Shown here in pieces: positions 1 to 12,722 of a DNA stretch of 64,000 nt. Source of the stretch: Azadirachta indica (lineage: Eukaryota > Streptophyta > Magnoliopsida > Sapindales > Meliaceae). The DNA lies in assembly GCA_022749755.1 (NCBI GenBank), contig CM040441.1, positions 420,776 to 484,775 of the forward strand. The letters run 5' to 3'. A program made the translations under genes and the position numbers. Numbering within the stretch: position 1 is the first letter of the stretch; each line of letters starts with the position of its first letter. The notes beneath the pieces were generated by a model. It was given only the letters and a program-made list of their open reading frames with translations. It had not been told where the DNA came from and did no database searches.

Positions 1-639
1 TTTGGGTATACCAATTTTCTCTTTTTTCGATTTTTTATTTGTCTGATTTTTCCATTTTTTTAATTTTGTTTTTGTGTAGTTTTCCTGTTTTTTAGTCTTT
101 TTTTATTTGTTGTATTTTAAATTTTTTTTCAAGTTTTTTTAATACAATTGATTTATATTAATTACCAATATAACGAGAAATGGCAAAAAATGGAATTAAA
201 ATAACAATATTATTTAACTAAAAGTAGAAAAAATAAAAATATAATAATAAATATTATTGCCAATATAATCAACAAAATTCTACATTCCAATCCACAATAT
301 ACAAACATTATTGTCACTTCATTTCCAACATAATTAAAAATTCATCATTCCAATATAAATAAAACTAAACAAACATAATTCTCAAACTAACTTAAAATAA
401 AGTAAAATGAAAATCAAATCCCAATGCCAACATATGAATCTCAACATATGAATCAATATAAAAAATTTTTACAATTTAGATTTTAGATTTTAATTTAAAA
501 ATTTATTTAACTTTATTAACCAAAATTGCATGCATAATTAAATTTGTATTAAATTTTATTTTAATAATTTTATAAGTTCAGTTTTATTATTTAAAATCAA
601 TTTCTTTTTGTTCATGATGAATAGTAACAAACTATTAAC
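1..639. other. AT-rich intergenic DNA
   Basis: Very AT-rich sequence with long A and T runs and no open frame of useful length. I see no gene, no clear repeat boundary and no RNA gene here. Confidence 0.6.
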
Positions 640-835
640 TATCTCAATAGTCCAAATAATAAAGCAGCCAGCCCTCAAATAGTACTGGCATGGTTTAGCA
701 CGACATAATTACTATTCATGACATGGCATAGCATGTGAGCCTTTTTTCTTAACTACGCCAAGCTACACTAATACTATTTACGAGTTAGGCCGTGCTAGGC
801 TCGAGTCGGCCTACTCGTTTTGCCACCTCTATCTA
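640..835. mobile_element. hAT-like transposon end
   Basis: This GC-richer island ends with a TGCCACCTCTA-type terminus at about 806-833, preceded by GGCCTACTCG. Plant non-autonomous hAT elements commonly begin TAGAGGTGGCAAA, which is the reverse complement of this end. Similar termini lie at 39512-39640 (opposite orientation), 43884-43926 (weak) and 58050-58356. I see the terminus and its copies; assignment to hAT is inference from the terminal sequence. No transposase is present and the partner end was not identified. Confidence 0.45.
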
Positions 836-1029
836 AACCATTTTATGATGTATTATATTTACCATAAGAACCCTTTTTGCCTCACCCCTGTTGTATCATC
901 ATAATTAGCTTTAACTAAAAGGCCCCTTCACATCACTTTATCCTTACCATTTACTAATTGATTGACTACACCAAATACAATAATTAATTTGCATATACTC
1001 TTTTGATTTAATTGTAAATGAAATTAAAA

Positions 1030-2918
1030 TATAGGGATGGTAAAATTGGACATGACTCATGAATCTAACACAAACTCGATATAAATTTTATAGGTTTGGA
1101 TTGAGTAAAATTAACATGATTACTATTTGTGTCATGTTGTGTTGGATGGTGTTCAAATTTAATTTGCTCAACCTGCCACCCATTTATTTATGACACAATT
1201 ACTATTTAAAATGTAATCATGTCGTGTTGATCCAATTAACTTGCTAACCCACCAACTCATTGACATGATTACTATTTTTTTGGATTAGTTATGTTGGATT
1301 AAGCGGGTAATCGGGTTAACCCGTTTACTTTGAATAATTTAGCTGTTCAATATAAAAAAGGTTTGCTTGCTTGGTTTAGGAACCTTAGTCTTTATGATCA
1401 ATTTAGTGAAACATTTACCATTGAGCCACAACAACATTTTGGTATAATTTGTAAGTACATTGTTGATGTGTTACAAAATATTTTTGTTCTTCTTTAGTAA
1501 ATTACTTTCATAGTTTTAAAAGTATTTATTTTTCATTTAATATTAAAAAATAGTTACTTATAAATTGTAAATGCAATAAAATAAAGGTTATTTAACTTAA
1601 ATTTGATATATTTTAAACTTAAAATTAAGATATTTTAACTTATTCATAATAGATCATTCATAAATTTCTTGTAATATATTGTTTAAAAATAATTTTAATA
1701 GAATTTCGATATGTAATTGTAAATTAAGTTATTATACCCCAATTAGGATATTTACACATTTATCGTAATTTGAGTCTACTGCGTAACAATATATTCTTTA
1801 TCATTTATAATTTAATAATAGAGGTGACATACCATTTGATAAACATGTAACTTTTTTAAAACTTTCATATTTAATTGCTAATATTTATTTAATTTTCTAA
1901 TTAAAGTGTGTCAATATAATTAGTTAAACCATATTGCCTAATATATATAATTTTAATAATTTATGTGATACTTGACTTGTTAATGCATAATTATTACAAT
2001 AATAATAGTATAAAAATTAATAACTACTTAATACGTTACAAACATTAACCAATGTAACATTTTGACTTTTAAAAATTGTATTCAATTCATTGTTGATAGT
2101 TAAATAAGAATGTTCCACTAGTTATATTAATTATAGTCAATTCATTGTACAAACATCATGTTATATACTATATCATTAAATAGATGATCAAATAAATAAT
2201 AATTCCAAAAACTTAACAAAATAATGAGAATAAATTATTTACTAAAAATAAATCTAAATGAAAAAATAGAAAAAAATTATTCAAACTTTTTATAAAAGAT
2301 AATACAAAAAATATAAAAATAGACAACCATTTTTTATTAAGACTATAATTACTTCTATTTTTTAAGAAAAAATTGAATAATATAATTTTATATATAAAAA
2401 TTTAAAAAAAAAAATTTCCATAATCGGCTTTTACAAAACATCATGTTCATAATTTTAATTTTTTAATTTTTATTTTAGTAATTTTTAAATTTGAAATAGC
2501 TTTTCATTAAATAATATTATTATTCCAATTACTTGTAATAATTTAGCATTCATAATTTAAAATAATTCTATTTAAAATAATATAAATTAAAATATAAAAG
2601 AACTTTTAATACATAAATAAATTATGCATTCATAATTTAAAAACAATTGTTGTAGTTTGGTGCTTAAAATTATATGAAATTAAGGTTTTGGGTTTGATTT
2701 TCTACAATTACAATATATTTTTTTACGTAAATTAAGTGGATAAACAGGGTCAACTCGATTAATAAACAATCAATTCGACACGATTACCTGATTAATAAAT
2801 GGGTTAATGGGTCACCTCGTAATACCTGTTTGATAAATAGGTCATGTTCGGGTTAAGGACTCCTAATACGATTAATTGTTTGACATGACCCGTGAACTCG
2901 AATTGTCACCCTCATGAA
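1030..2918. mobile_element. Candidate non-autonomous hAT-like element
   Basis: The left edge (AGGGATGGTAAAATTGGACATGA, near 1034) and the right edge read in reverse complement (GAGGGTGACAATTCGAGTTC from about 2917) both resemble the AGGGTGACAATTCGGGTTCACGGGTCATG termini of plant hAT-like elements. Subterminal DNA on both sides is rich in short words such as GGGTTAA and CATGAC. The interior is AT-rich and non-coding. I could not find a clean 8-bp target duplication, so these may be two unrelated ends and not one 1.9-kb element. Confidence 0.35.
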
Positions 2919-3404
2919 AAAATGCAAAGGAAAAAGCACGCTTTACTGTAATACAATGATTCGTTAACATCAAATAACTTAAGTAAACAAATAAAAAAGC
3001 TAATCATGGTAGACACTTACTATGATTACAAGAAAATAACAACTCATGGTAGACATATAGTATCATTCAAATTATTAGCTATAGTGCCTTTTGAGAGGAA
3101 TTCTTATTTGCAACACGCTTGATGCTTTCAAATCATTTTAAGTTTTAGTAACAATTAAGTACATGTCTGATATTTTATAAGTGAAAAATTTCAAATTCCC
3201 ATCCAAACTTTTTTAAAATAAAATTACTACCACAGAACATGTATCATTGCTCTAAATAAAATATGTAATATTATCACTAAAAAATCCAATAACGAAAACA
3301 ATTATTAAGAAATAACAATTTAAATTTATCAAGAAAATGAAAACAAAATTAAGCTGAAGTTAAAAGGACAAACATATTTAACTATCTAATATAACAAAAT
3401 CTAG
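2919..3404. other. AT-rich intergenic DNA
   Basis: No coding frame, repeat or RNA gene recognised between the hAT-like end and the LTR-like region. Confidence 0.5.
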
Positions 3405-4657
3405 TTAATTGATAAGTGTGTAGAATATGCACTTGTCAATCGCTTAGGAATTTGAATTGTCTTGTCAATCCTCAATTTTGTTAAGATTTGATAAATTTTA
3501 GTGACTTGTACAAAAAGATAGCAATTAGTCATTTAAGATGAAATTGGCTCGAAAACGAAATGTCGAAAAGATTGAAAAAGAAATGGAGATCAAAAGGCAA
3601 AAGTTTTAGGGACCAAAGTGCAAAAAAATCAAAAACTAATGATGATGGGCTGGCCGCACCATGCCTAGTTATAAGAAGGCCAAATTGGCTAGATAGTGGT
3701 GCGTAGTTGCACCACCCTTCGAGCTCCCACTATGCCCCTTCGCCATTTTGAGCACCCCGTGCCTCATACATGTCTTTAGACGATTTTTAGCCGTGAGATC
3801 ATCATCCAATAGCGTGATTTGGGTATATTTTAAGTTTTCATGTTTTTGGGATGGATAGCTACTATTAACTAAGAAAGGAAAGTTGAGTTTTAAGTGAGAG
3901 AAAGTGAAGAACAAGAAGAGGATTTTAGAAAGAGGAAGGGAGGTTGAAGCTATTTGAAGTCTTTGGAAGAAGATTTGAAGGAAATTTTGAATCCTTCACC
4001 TCTAGTCTAGTTTCCTAAACTCCATCAACTTTTATTTTGCATTTGATTTGAATTTTTTTTGTTGAATTTGAAGATTATAGAATACATGATGATTTTAATA
4101 TTAATATTTGTTATATTGGGCTAGATATCTTAATTTAAGGTCTTGATGTAACTTATTCCAGCTATGTTTTAATCAATTAGCATGTTATTAATGCTGTCAT
4201 GGTTTGATTCAATTGTGTTTATCTTACCTAATGTTTCTCATTTGTTATTAAATGAATTACTTAATTGAAGATGGATAAATTGACTCTTGTGAAAGATTCA
4301 TTTATTTATCAAATTAAAGAAGCACAATTTAGGTAGTTATGAGACAGGGAGGTAATCATTACCTAGGTAATCTAATCAAAATTTAGGATTTTAAGAGACT
4401 GTGAGGTAATTGAGCTTTAAGTGTTGAATAATAGGTAGCGCTTAATCAGCGTATAATTAATCGAGTTAGATAAGGATATCAACTTAATTAGTTATATGTA
4501 AGACTTTAATTAACGCTCAGGAAAGGTATTAAGATTAGTTTTCATCTTGTGATTAGTGAATCAGACCAAAATGGCTTATTAGGAAAAACATTGGGATAGA
4601 TAAGTGAAATCAAGGCTCTAGATAGTTTATCCTTGCATATTTCATTTAGTCACCAAA
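3405..4657 (+). repeat. Possible LTR-like or repeat region up to the first gap
   Basis: It starts near an imperfect hairpin (3409-3441; arms ATTGATAAGTG and CACTTGTCAAT), then a more GC-rich section (3640-3800), a purine-rich stretch (3890-3990) and AT-rich sequence to the gap. Hairpin, GC-rich promoter-like part and purine-rich leader resemble a retroelement LTR plus leader, but no second copy, primer site or gag frame is visible. The short minus-strand open frame at 3669-3914 has no recognisable domain. It runs into the gap, so the right boundary is unknown. Confidence 0.25.
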
Positions 4658-4757
4658 NNNNNNNNNNNNNNNNNNNNNNNNNNNNNNNNNNNNNNNNNNN
4701 NNNNNNNNNNNNNNNNNNNNNNNNNNNNNNNNNNNNNNNNNNNNNNNNNNNNNNNNN
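4658..4757. other. Assembly gap (100 N)
   Basis: Exactly 100 N, the usual placeholder for a gap of unknown size. The 5' part of the copia element that follows may lie in it. Confidence 0.99.
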
Positions 4758-4863
4758 GGAGAAGCTCAAGCCTCTACTGCATACTTGATTAATTAGGAAC
4801 TATCCAGTCCTATCAACTTCTAGATACCTTTTTAAGTTTTAAATAAAACTATTACTACACCGA

Positions 4864-7289
4864 ATGTTCAAACTTCCTCCCCATATATTTGGTTATGTGG
4901 CATTTGTACATTTGCATAAACATCAACGTAAAAAGTTGGCTCCTCAAGCATTACGTTGTGTTTTTGTAGGATATGCCATCCATAAGAAAGGGTGTAGATG
5001 CTATCATTCTTCAGCAAAACGAATGTTTATCACCATGGATGTCATCTTTCATGAAGATACAATGTATTAACATTCAGAGTCTGAATTTCATGGGGAGTAT
5101 GGACAAATAAAAATTCAAACTCTCACATATGATTTACCTAAAGATCAATTCGTAGAAACCAAAGGTTATGTTGAGGCTGTACATTATCAAAATAAAGAAA
5201 GTAGGGATTCAATTAGTAATGACTCTCAAATTGAAACTGGTAGCCAAGAAACTAATGAAGAAGAATCAAGTTGCCATGAACTTCCAAAATTTAAAACAAC
5301 TTCATCTTCACCAACATTTGAGTACGAGTCTCTACTATAAGATGTTGATATGCCTAACCAATTAGTGGTAGAGGATGCTCTTATAACCTTCGATCCAATC
5401 AAAAAGGTACTTTCACCACGTCAAAATAAAGGTATTCCCAAAAAGACATATAAGCCTAACCTTTCTAGTAATGTCAAATATCCTATGAGCCATTATGTGT
5501 CTAACCATTATTTGTTTAAATCAAATAAGTCATTTCTAATCAATTATCTATCGTATCTATTACTAATAGGTATAGGAAGCTTTGACTGACCCAAGATGGA
5601 AAGCTGCCATGAATGAAAAGATAAAATCTCTTCAAAAGAACGAAACATAAGAACTTGTTGATCTTTGACAAGGAAAGAAACTAGTTAGATGTCGATAAAT
5701 TTATATCATGAAGTACAAAGCAAATGGTACCATTGAAAGATTCAAAACAAGGCTTGTAGTAATAAGATACACTCAAACCTATGGGATTGATTATATAGAT
5801 ATGTTTGCACACATAGCTAAAATCAACATAACACATGTTCTATTATCATTGGTTACAAATCTTAATTAGCCATTACATTAGTTTGATGTTAAGAATGCAT
5901 TTTGCATGGAGAATTATTTAAAAAAGTCTATATGGATATTCCACCAGGATGCATAGTATTGGACAAGTATAGTCAAAAGACATGCGAGTTGAAGAAATCA
6001 TTGTATGGGTTAAAACAATCTTTAAAAGCATGGTTTGGAAGATTCACAAAGTCTATGATAGATTTCAGCTATTATCAAAGCAATTCATATCACACTTTAT
6101 CCTGAAGAAGCAACGTGATAAGATTAGTGCCCTTGTTGTTTATATGGATGACATGGTGGTTGCACGAATGATGCTGAAGAAAGGGAAGCTCTTTAGAAAT
6201 ATTTATTAAGAGATTTTGAGATGAAGGATATCGGTCCTTTGGAGTACTTTCTAGGAATCAAGATGTCATTGTCTAAGGAAAGAATTTTTCTGTCTCAAAG
6301 GAAGTATGCCTTAGATCTTTTATATGAGATTGGTACTCAACTTGTTAATGCTCTAGTAAAATAAGGGCTGAAGTTATGTATTAAATCTGATTAGATCTTA
6401 GTTAACAAGAGAAGATACTAAAGACTCGTTGGAAGGTTGATGTACTTGACTCATACTAGACCAGATCTAACTTATACATTGATTATTGTTAATCAATTTA
6501 TGCATAGTCCTAGATAACAACATATGTATGCAGTAATACGCATTTTAATGTATTTAAAGTCTGCACCTAGTAAGGGATTTTATTCTGTAAGAATATGAAC
6601 TCACATAGTTGTATGTTGACTAGGCTGGGGCAATAGATGAAAGATGTTCTACTTTAAGATATTTCACCCCCGTGTAAGGCAACCTTGTCGCATGGAGAAT
6701 TAAGAAAAACATGTAGTTGCTGGTTTAAGTGCAACAGCATAATGTGAAGGCACAACTCTTGGACTTTGTGAAGCATTATGGTTAAATTTCTCTTACAAGA
6801 TTGAGGGATGCCCATATTCGCAACCATTTTGAATATATTATGACAATAAAGCTGCATGTGATATTTCTCATAATCCAATTTAGCATGATCGTACAAAACA
6901 TGTTGAAGTGGATGATTTCTTCAACAAGGAGAAGTTGGAAGAATGAGTTATGGAACTGCTCAAGATTTAGTCAGATGATCAACTTGCTGATATTCTCAGA
7001 AAGGATGTCTCAAATCGAATATTCATAAGGTTTCTCTACAAGTTGATCTTATGAGATATCTATACACTAGCTTAAGGGGGAGTGTTGAAATAATCAATAA
7101 TTTTTGCACGCAAAAATCCATCTTCAACAAAGTCTGCATTGAATCCATCAAAAGTTGCACCAAATCAAAAGTCTTCATCTTTACATGTTTTTTCTTCCAT
7201 GATTAATGGATCATTTGCTATATTTGTGCCTATATAAGTTTGTTGTCTGCTTTGTGTAATTTAAGAAAATGAAATGAAACATTTCTTCA
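4864..7289 (+). mobile_element. Degenerate Ty1/copia LTR retrotransposon, 5' part missing
   Basis: A copia pol polyprotein in fragments, in copia order. Integrase C-terminus at 4864-5070 (FKLPPHIFGYVAFVHLHKH, then LRCVFVGYA). Reverse transcriptase from about 5580, with KARNGT-like and FDVKNAF-like motifs and the catalytic YMDD box near 6140 (VVYMDDMVV). RNase H near 6840-6980 (DNKAACDISHN, HDRTKHVEVDDFF, then DQLADIL). A polypurine tract (AAGGGGGAG, about 7074-7082) directly precedes the 3' LTR. Many stops and frameshifts break every domain, so it cannot encode an active polyprotein. Gag, protease and the 5' LTR are not visible; the gap at 4658-4757 may hide them. The element ends inside the NB-ARC exon of a TNL gene. 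Confidence 0.88.
7083..7289 (+). repeat. 3' LTR of the copia element (207 bp)
   Basis: It starts TGTTGAAATAAT straight after the polypurine tract and ends TTTCTTCA, where TNL coding sequence (TTTTGAAGATCAGTTAT) begins, so the boundary is set by the host gene. It contains a TATATAAG promoter-like motif near 7232. The terminal dinucleotides are TG...CA, as expected. Confidence 0.75.
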
Positions 7290-8892
7290 TTTTGAAGATC
7301 AGTTATAACGAACTAAGCTAGTCAACAAAAATATTTTTCTTAACATTGCATGCTTTTTCAAGGGATATGATGAAGATTAGTGAAATCAATATTTGATGAC
7401 CTTTATTCGACATATTGTGCATTGGATGTCTGGTTTGATAAATCACTTCTAACAATATCAGACAACAGCATGTTAGAAATGCATGATTTATTACAAGAAA
7501 TGAGTTGAGAAATTCTTTGTCAAGAATTAGAAGAGAAGCCAAGAAAACGTAGCTGATTGTAGGATCATAAGGATATTTGTCATATACTGAATAAAAATAA
7601 GGTAATTAAGAGCCCAAATAATTTATTTATTTTTATGTTTTACATGGATGTTGGACAATGAATCAAATCAAATGCCTTTTGTTTGCAGTATTTAAGAATA
7701 ATGTCTTAATTAATTTTTAAGTATTAACCATTTTTACTTATTTATGATTATTATTTGTTTATTAGGGGACCAATTTAGTTAAAGGAATGTTTGTTGGTTT
7801 GTCTAAGATAAAGGACATAAATCTTGATTCTAAAGTCTTTACAAAAATGACCAATCTAAATGCTTGAATTTTATATGCACAAGCATTTGGATGCGTCAAA
7901 TACGAGATTAACAGTTCATCTTTTCGAAAATCTTGTACACCCTTTTGATGAATTAAAATATCTTTACTGGCATGAATATCCTCATAATACATTAACAAAG
8001 GATTTTAATTTAGAGAATCTTATTAAACTTTACGTACCTTATAGTAAAGTTAAACACCTGTGGGAAGAAGAAAAGGTATTATATGTTACAATTTATTTTA
8101 TTTTAAATTTAACTATAAAATTCTTTAATAAATTTTTTTTTAAGTGATTATTTATACTATTTTGTAGGAAGCGTACAAGTTAAAATACATTGATCTTCAT
8201 CACTCTAAATATCTCTCTAAGATCCCAAACATTAAATTTTGAGAAATTAAGTCTTTTGAATTGTGTGAAGTTGTCTTGCGCTCCTTTAGACATTCAAAAT
8301 TTCAAAAACCTTTGGATCTTGCGTTTGAAGGGCTGCAAAAATCTTGGTGATTTAAACGAAATTGCAAAATTTCTGTTTTCTGGATGCAGAGGTTTTGTAT
8401 TGCCTCCATTATCAGGTTTTTCTTCTTTGACAGTACTGATAATAGATTACTGTGATATGAAAGAAATACCGACGGATATTGGCTGTCTATCCTCATTAGA
8501 GTATTCAAATCTGTAGGGAAATAACTTCTGAAGTTTGCCTACGAGTATCAAGCAACTGTCTAAGTTGTGTCAGCTTATATTGAAAAACTGGAATATGCTT
8601 CAATCATTACCAGAGCTTCCACTAGGCCTACATTATCTAAACGCAACGAATTGCAAGCAGTCCAGTCTTTACCAGAGCTTCCATCACGTCTGTATGAATT
8701 AGATGCATCCATATTGGATAAATTATTCAAACAACGTGACAAGGGCTTCAAAGACAACACTACCATTTTAGAGTTCAATAATTGCATGAAATTAAATGAA
8801 AACACAAACGGCAACGTTTTGGGAGATTCACTACTATGGATTCAATTAAATTTTCATGGACAGGAAGCTGACAATGAATTTAGAAATCAATA
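7290..8892 (+). pseudogene. TNL relic: NB-ARC end, LRR, truncated by copia
   Basis: The 3' half of a TNL resistance gene. The NB-ARC remnant (7290-7600) covers RNBS-D (KISYNEL, FFKGYDEDY-like) and the MHD-region LEMHDLLQEM. An LRR-start exon follows after an intron (7766-8075; LKYLYWHEYP, NTLTKDFN, VKHLWEEEK). The main LRR exon begins at about 8169 (EAYKLKYIDLHHSKY) and carries GFVLPPLSGFSSL and DIGCLSSLEY blocks near 8390-8510, ending at a stop at 8890-8892. Exon order and spacing copy the TNL at 15401-19227, so the two are paralogues. Stops (for example in the EMS*E and RS*L contexts) and frameshifts are spread throughout, and most LRRs are deleted. The TIR and P-loop half is absent; the copia LTR sits exactly at the truncation. 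Confidence 0.85.
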
Positions 8893-11800
8893 ATGGGACA
8901 ACCAACAGTTTGCTTTTAATAAGAGTCGAATACTTCCAAGAAAATAGTAAAGTAGTTATATTTTCAAGTAATTAGAATCATTATTTCAACTAAGAAACCG
9001 ATGAAATAAATCCGACTGAACCAAGTTGAAAGGAATATTTTGAATTTAAAATTTAAAATTCAATCAACAAAAATTTGCCAATAATAATTGTTAATCGAAA
9101 AATTACTATTCTTTTTCTAACCTAAAATAGAAAATCGTGTCATATAATACTTGGTTGCCAATGAAAAAAATTGAACAGTGATCTTTCTAAATTGATGATA
9201 ATGTCGTACTAAATATGAACCAAATTGATTGGTTTAATTTCATTTTCCTTTTTTCCCTTAATTGTTTACTTAATTAGAAAAATAGCAAACAACTAAAAAT
9301 TTTGTCAAATCACAAACAATTACTTTTGTCTATTGAATCCCTTTAATTAAAATTTAAAATTCAATCAATAAAAATTTAGTACGTATATTTTCAATCTAAA
9401 AATTCCTACTTGCTCTTTTAAATTTAAAATCAAAAAATAAACGTCTTCGGGCAGAATATAAAATTTAATTATTGAGGACAGCAGCCACATGGGGTATTTC
9501 ACATATCTTTTCTGAAATTCATAGAAATTCACATAAATCTCCTGTATTATAATATTTTTATTATATGAACTGTTATTTGATCAATATAAAAAAAAAATTG
9601 TTGAAATGTTTAAAAAACATTATTTCTCTAAATTCCATAATGAAATTCGTATTACATATTTAAATTAAAACGAAAACACAAAAAGAAAATCGTTTGCTTC
9701 AGTTCTTCCTATTTCAAATAAAATTTTCATTTGAAATGCATAATCACAAACTCACAATTTGATATATCGATCATAAAAGGAGAACCCAGCTTTCTATCTT
9801 AGTTAAAAAAATAATAAACATAAAATACTTCGACATTTATTAGCATAATTGATTACAAAAAAAACGAAACTCCATTTCTAGGTTTCCCACTCAACTCGAA
9901 ATTGATTGACACATCAAATCGAGATCCCATATTTAACACTTTCTTACTCTTGTTTCGATATCAATATACCAAAGCAGCATCCCCTAAATATAGATCAAGT
10001 GATTTGGGATAAACTTGACGCTTATAAACTATCTCGAATTCGCGTAACAGTAGAAAGTAAAAATTTAATATTTTGTGTGTAAAATTTTTCATTCTTATTC
10101 AAAATCTTGGGATACATGAAAATAACATTTTATATAAATTTTTGTCATACAATCCTAACAACTATGTTCATAATTAAAATACAAAAAAAAAAAAGGTTTA
10201 CATTGATGCAACTAATTTAGATGTAATTAAGAATAAATTAAACGCTTCTTAATCAATTACAATCATGATGTGTGAGTTATATTTACAAATATCATGACTT
10301 ATTAAAATTAAATTACTCCAAGTGAAATTTTGAAGAGCTAGCCTTTGAAATGATGCTTGAGGCCTCCGCCAATTACCACGTTTCTTTTGCTTTGCCCTTT
10401 ATCATAATAAGGTTTTAAAATAAGGGGGGCGTGTGTGTTTTATCTATTCATATGTTCTAGGTACATGAACTCTGGCTTATACAAGAAAAGAATCTCTGAA
10501 AATAAAAGCTTTATCACTGTATGAATGTTAAACAAGATGAGTAGATTATAATTTGTGTCACTTGTTTAACTTAATATATTTTCAAAATATTTATAATATT
10601 ATCTATTTAAATTCTAATAAATTTTACTTCAAATATAACTTAACACTTTCCAAAAGATAATAAATATAAATAATATGCATAATTCAAAAACTATTACCAA
10701 TTAAGCACATCCCTACCTTTTTCCCATTGCTTCATTTAGTTTCCGCCTTACAAATCGGAGTGACAAATTTTTGCCTTGTATACTATCAATTGTCAATTTT
10801 TGTTGTTTGCTTATCTTAATTAGTTTCAAACCATTTTTTGGAGATGGGAAGATTATTATTAGAATTCTTTTGCTGCATATATTTAGAATATGTTTAGTAT
10901 TGTTGATCACTTGAATTTAAAATAATGTTACAAAAAGTGTTTGATAAAATTAATTTTTCGTGAGACTCACCTATTTTTTTATTGATATTTAAAATTTAGA
11001 GCTTATTTTCGTAAGATTATGTGGTTTTAAAGGTACAGTATGTTAATTCCAAATGTACCTCTAAAGTGGACAATTATTAAAAGTTATTGATTTGTGTGCA
11101 TGTATATTTATTTTGAATTTAATTAATGTTCTTTTTCTATCTTAGATTAATTCAGTTTTAGTCATTTTGATGTTTTAAATATGTTTAGAAACTTTTTAAT
11201 TATAATAGTAAGTTACAAAAATTAAAATAAGAAAAAAATTTAAAGTTACAAATTTGAGAAAGAAAAAATGAAAACAGCTCTTCTATCAAAGACTTGATTT
11301 TCTGAAAGCAGTCATTCATATTCATGGCCTCTTTCCTTGTAGTTGCATGATTCTAGCTGTTATTTGTGCAGAAAACAGTTTTCGTAGTGCTGTCTACACC
11401 TTATGTGAGCTTGTGCATTCATGGATTTAAACCTAGAACCTCCTCAGTCATTGAAGCGAGCAACCAGATCATCAAAATCTGATCTTATACTCTTTCTCAA
11501 ATCAAGTATTCTAGGTTCACAGAAGTGACTATATTCTGTTTAATATCCGCATTCACCACCATCCTTGGAGCTACTTTACTACCATCATTGAAACCCTCTA
11601 AGTTGTTAGCCTTAATGTTCAGTAACACCTGGATTTTCTAAAGAAAATAATTTGTGTTTGAAAGTTTAGTAGGTGCTGCTAAGACAAAGAAGGTGTTGCG
11701 TTAATTACATGTACAAAGAACTCTATTTATAGATAGATTTTTTTGCAGATAAGGAAACCCTAGTGTACATATTACAAGTTGTCCAATACTAATCAAAATG

Positions 11801-12722
11801 AGCTGTGTAATCATCACACTTAAAAATCCATTTGATATTCTTGCAATTGCTGTCCCATACGATCACAGCGGTAGCTGATTCTACAGCGGATTGTACTGTT
11901 TTCTCGTTTTGTACAGTGAGTTGGCAGTTGTTAGGCTCTTCAATTTGGGCCAGAGGAGTGTTCGTCTCTTGGACCTCTCTTGATTTGTTTGTTTGCTTGC
12001 TTGACTCCGAAGGCATAGGCAGCCCATATCTTTCAACATGATGGACAGTTCACTAAATGTTAGTTCTTCGAAAACTATGCTGTATATTTGACCAGCAATA
12101 ATTTATTTCTTTATGTACTTTTTTAACTTAGTCAAATGCTTTTTTAATTTGTTTTGTTTCTAATTTTTTCACAATTGCACTATATATATATTAAAAAATA
12201 TAGAAGACAGGAAAGCTCAAAGAAAATCATAGAAAACCCTTTGAGAAAATTTTTGTATCCAAAAGTTAGTCTCATAATCAGATGAATTATAGATCGAAAT
12301 TCCTCATTCTTTTCGAAGATATTTATTTATATTTATATTTCATATATTTTTATGAAACGAATTGTACACGAAATATTAATATTCAAATTTAATTTAGCTA
12401 AATGTACATAATTATTATATTTACAATAAATTCACATATAAAACTGTTCACCCGTGATCCTTTGCTTTTTACTATCAATTGTTTTTTCCCCCCTATGTTT
12501 TTTTATGATAGCAGCAAGGACCCATGTGTCTATTTTACGGCTTTTCTTTATATTACTCCTTTCATATTACTGTCAATAAGTTTTAATTAGAATTTATTCA
12601 ATTTGGCACTGCATTCAAGCCTTGTAAACATGAACAAGCATGGAATTGCTTTTGTTATTACTATTTTGATACAAACATTTATCGTAACACAAAAAAAAAC
12701 AATACATTAACAACCAAAATAA
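8893..12722. other. Long AT-rich intergenic region
   Basis: No gene recognised. There is an imperfect direct repeat (about 9040-9130 and 9345-9430, sharing AAATTTAAAATTCAATCAA). A more balanced stretch (11270-12050) holds short open frames on both strands, including one on the minus strand at 11789-12016, without any domain I recognise; a TATTTATAGA motif near 11731 and the base composition could suit an old LTR or UTR. Confidence 0.45.
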
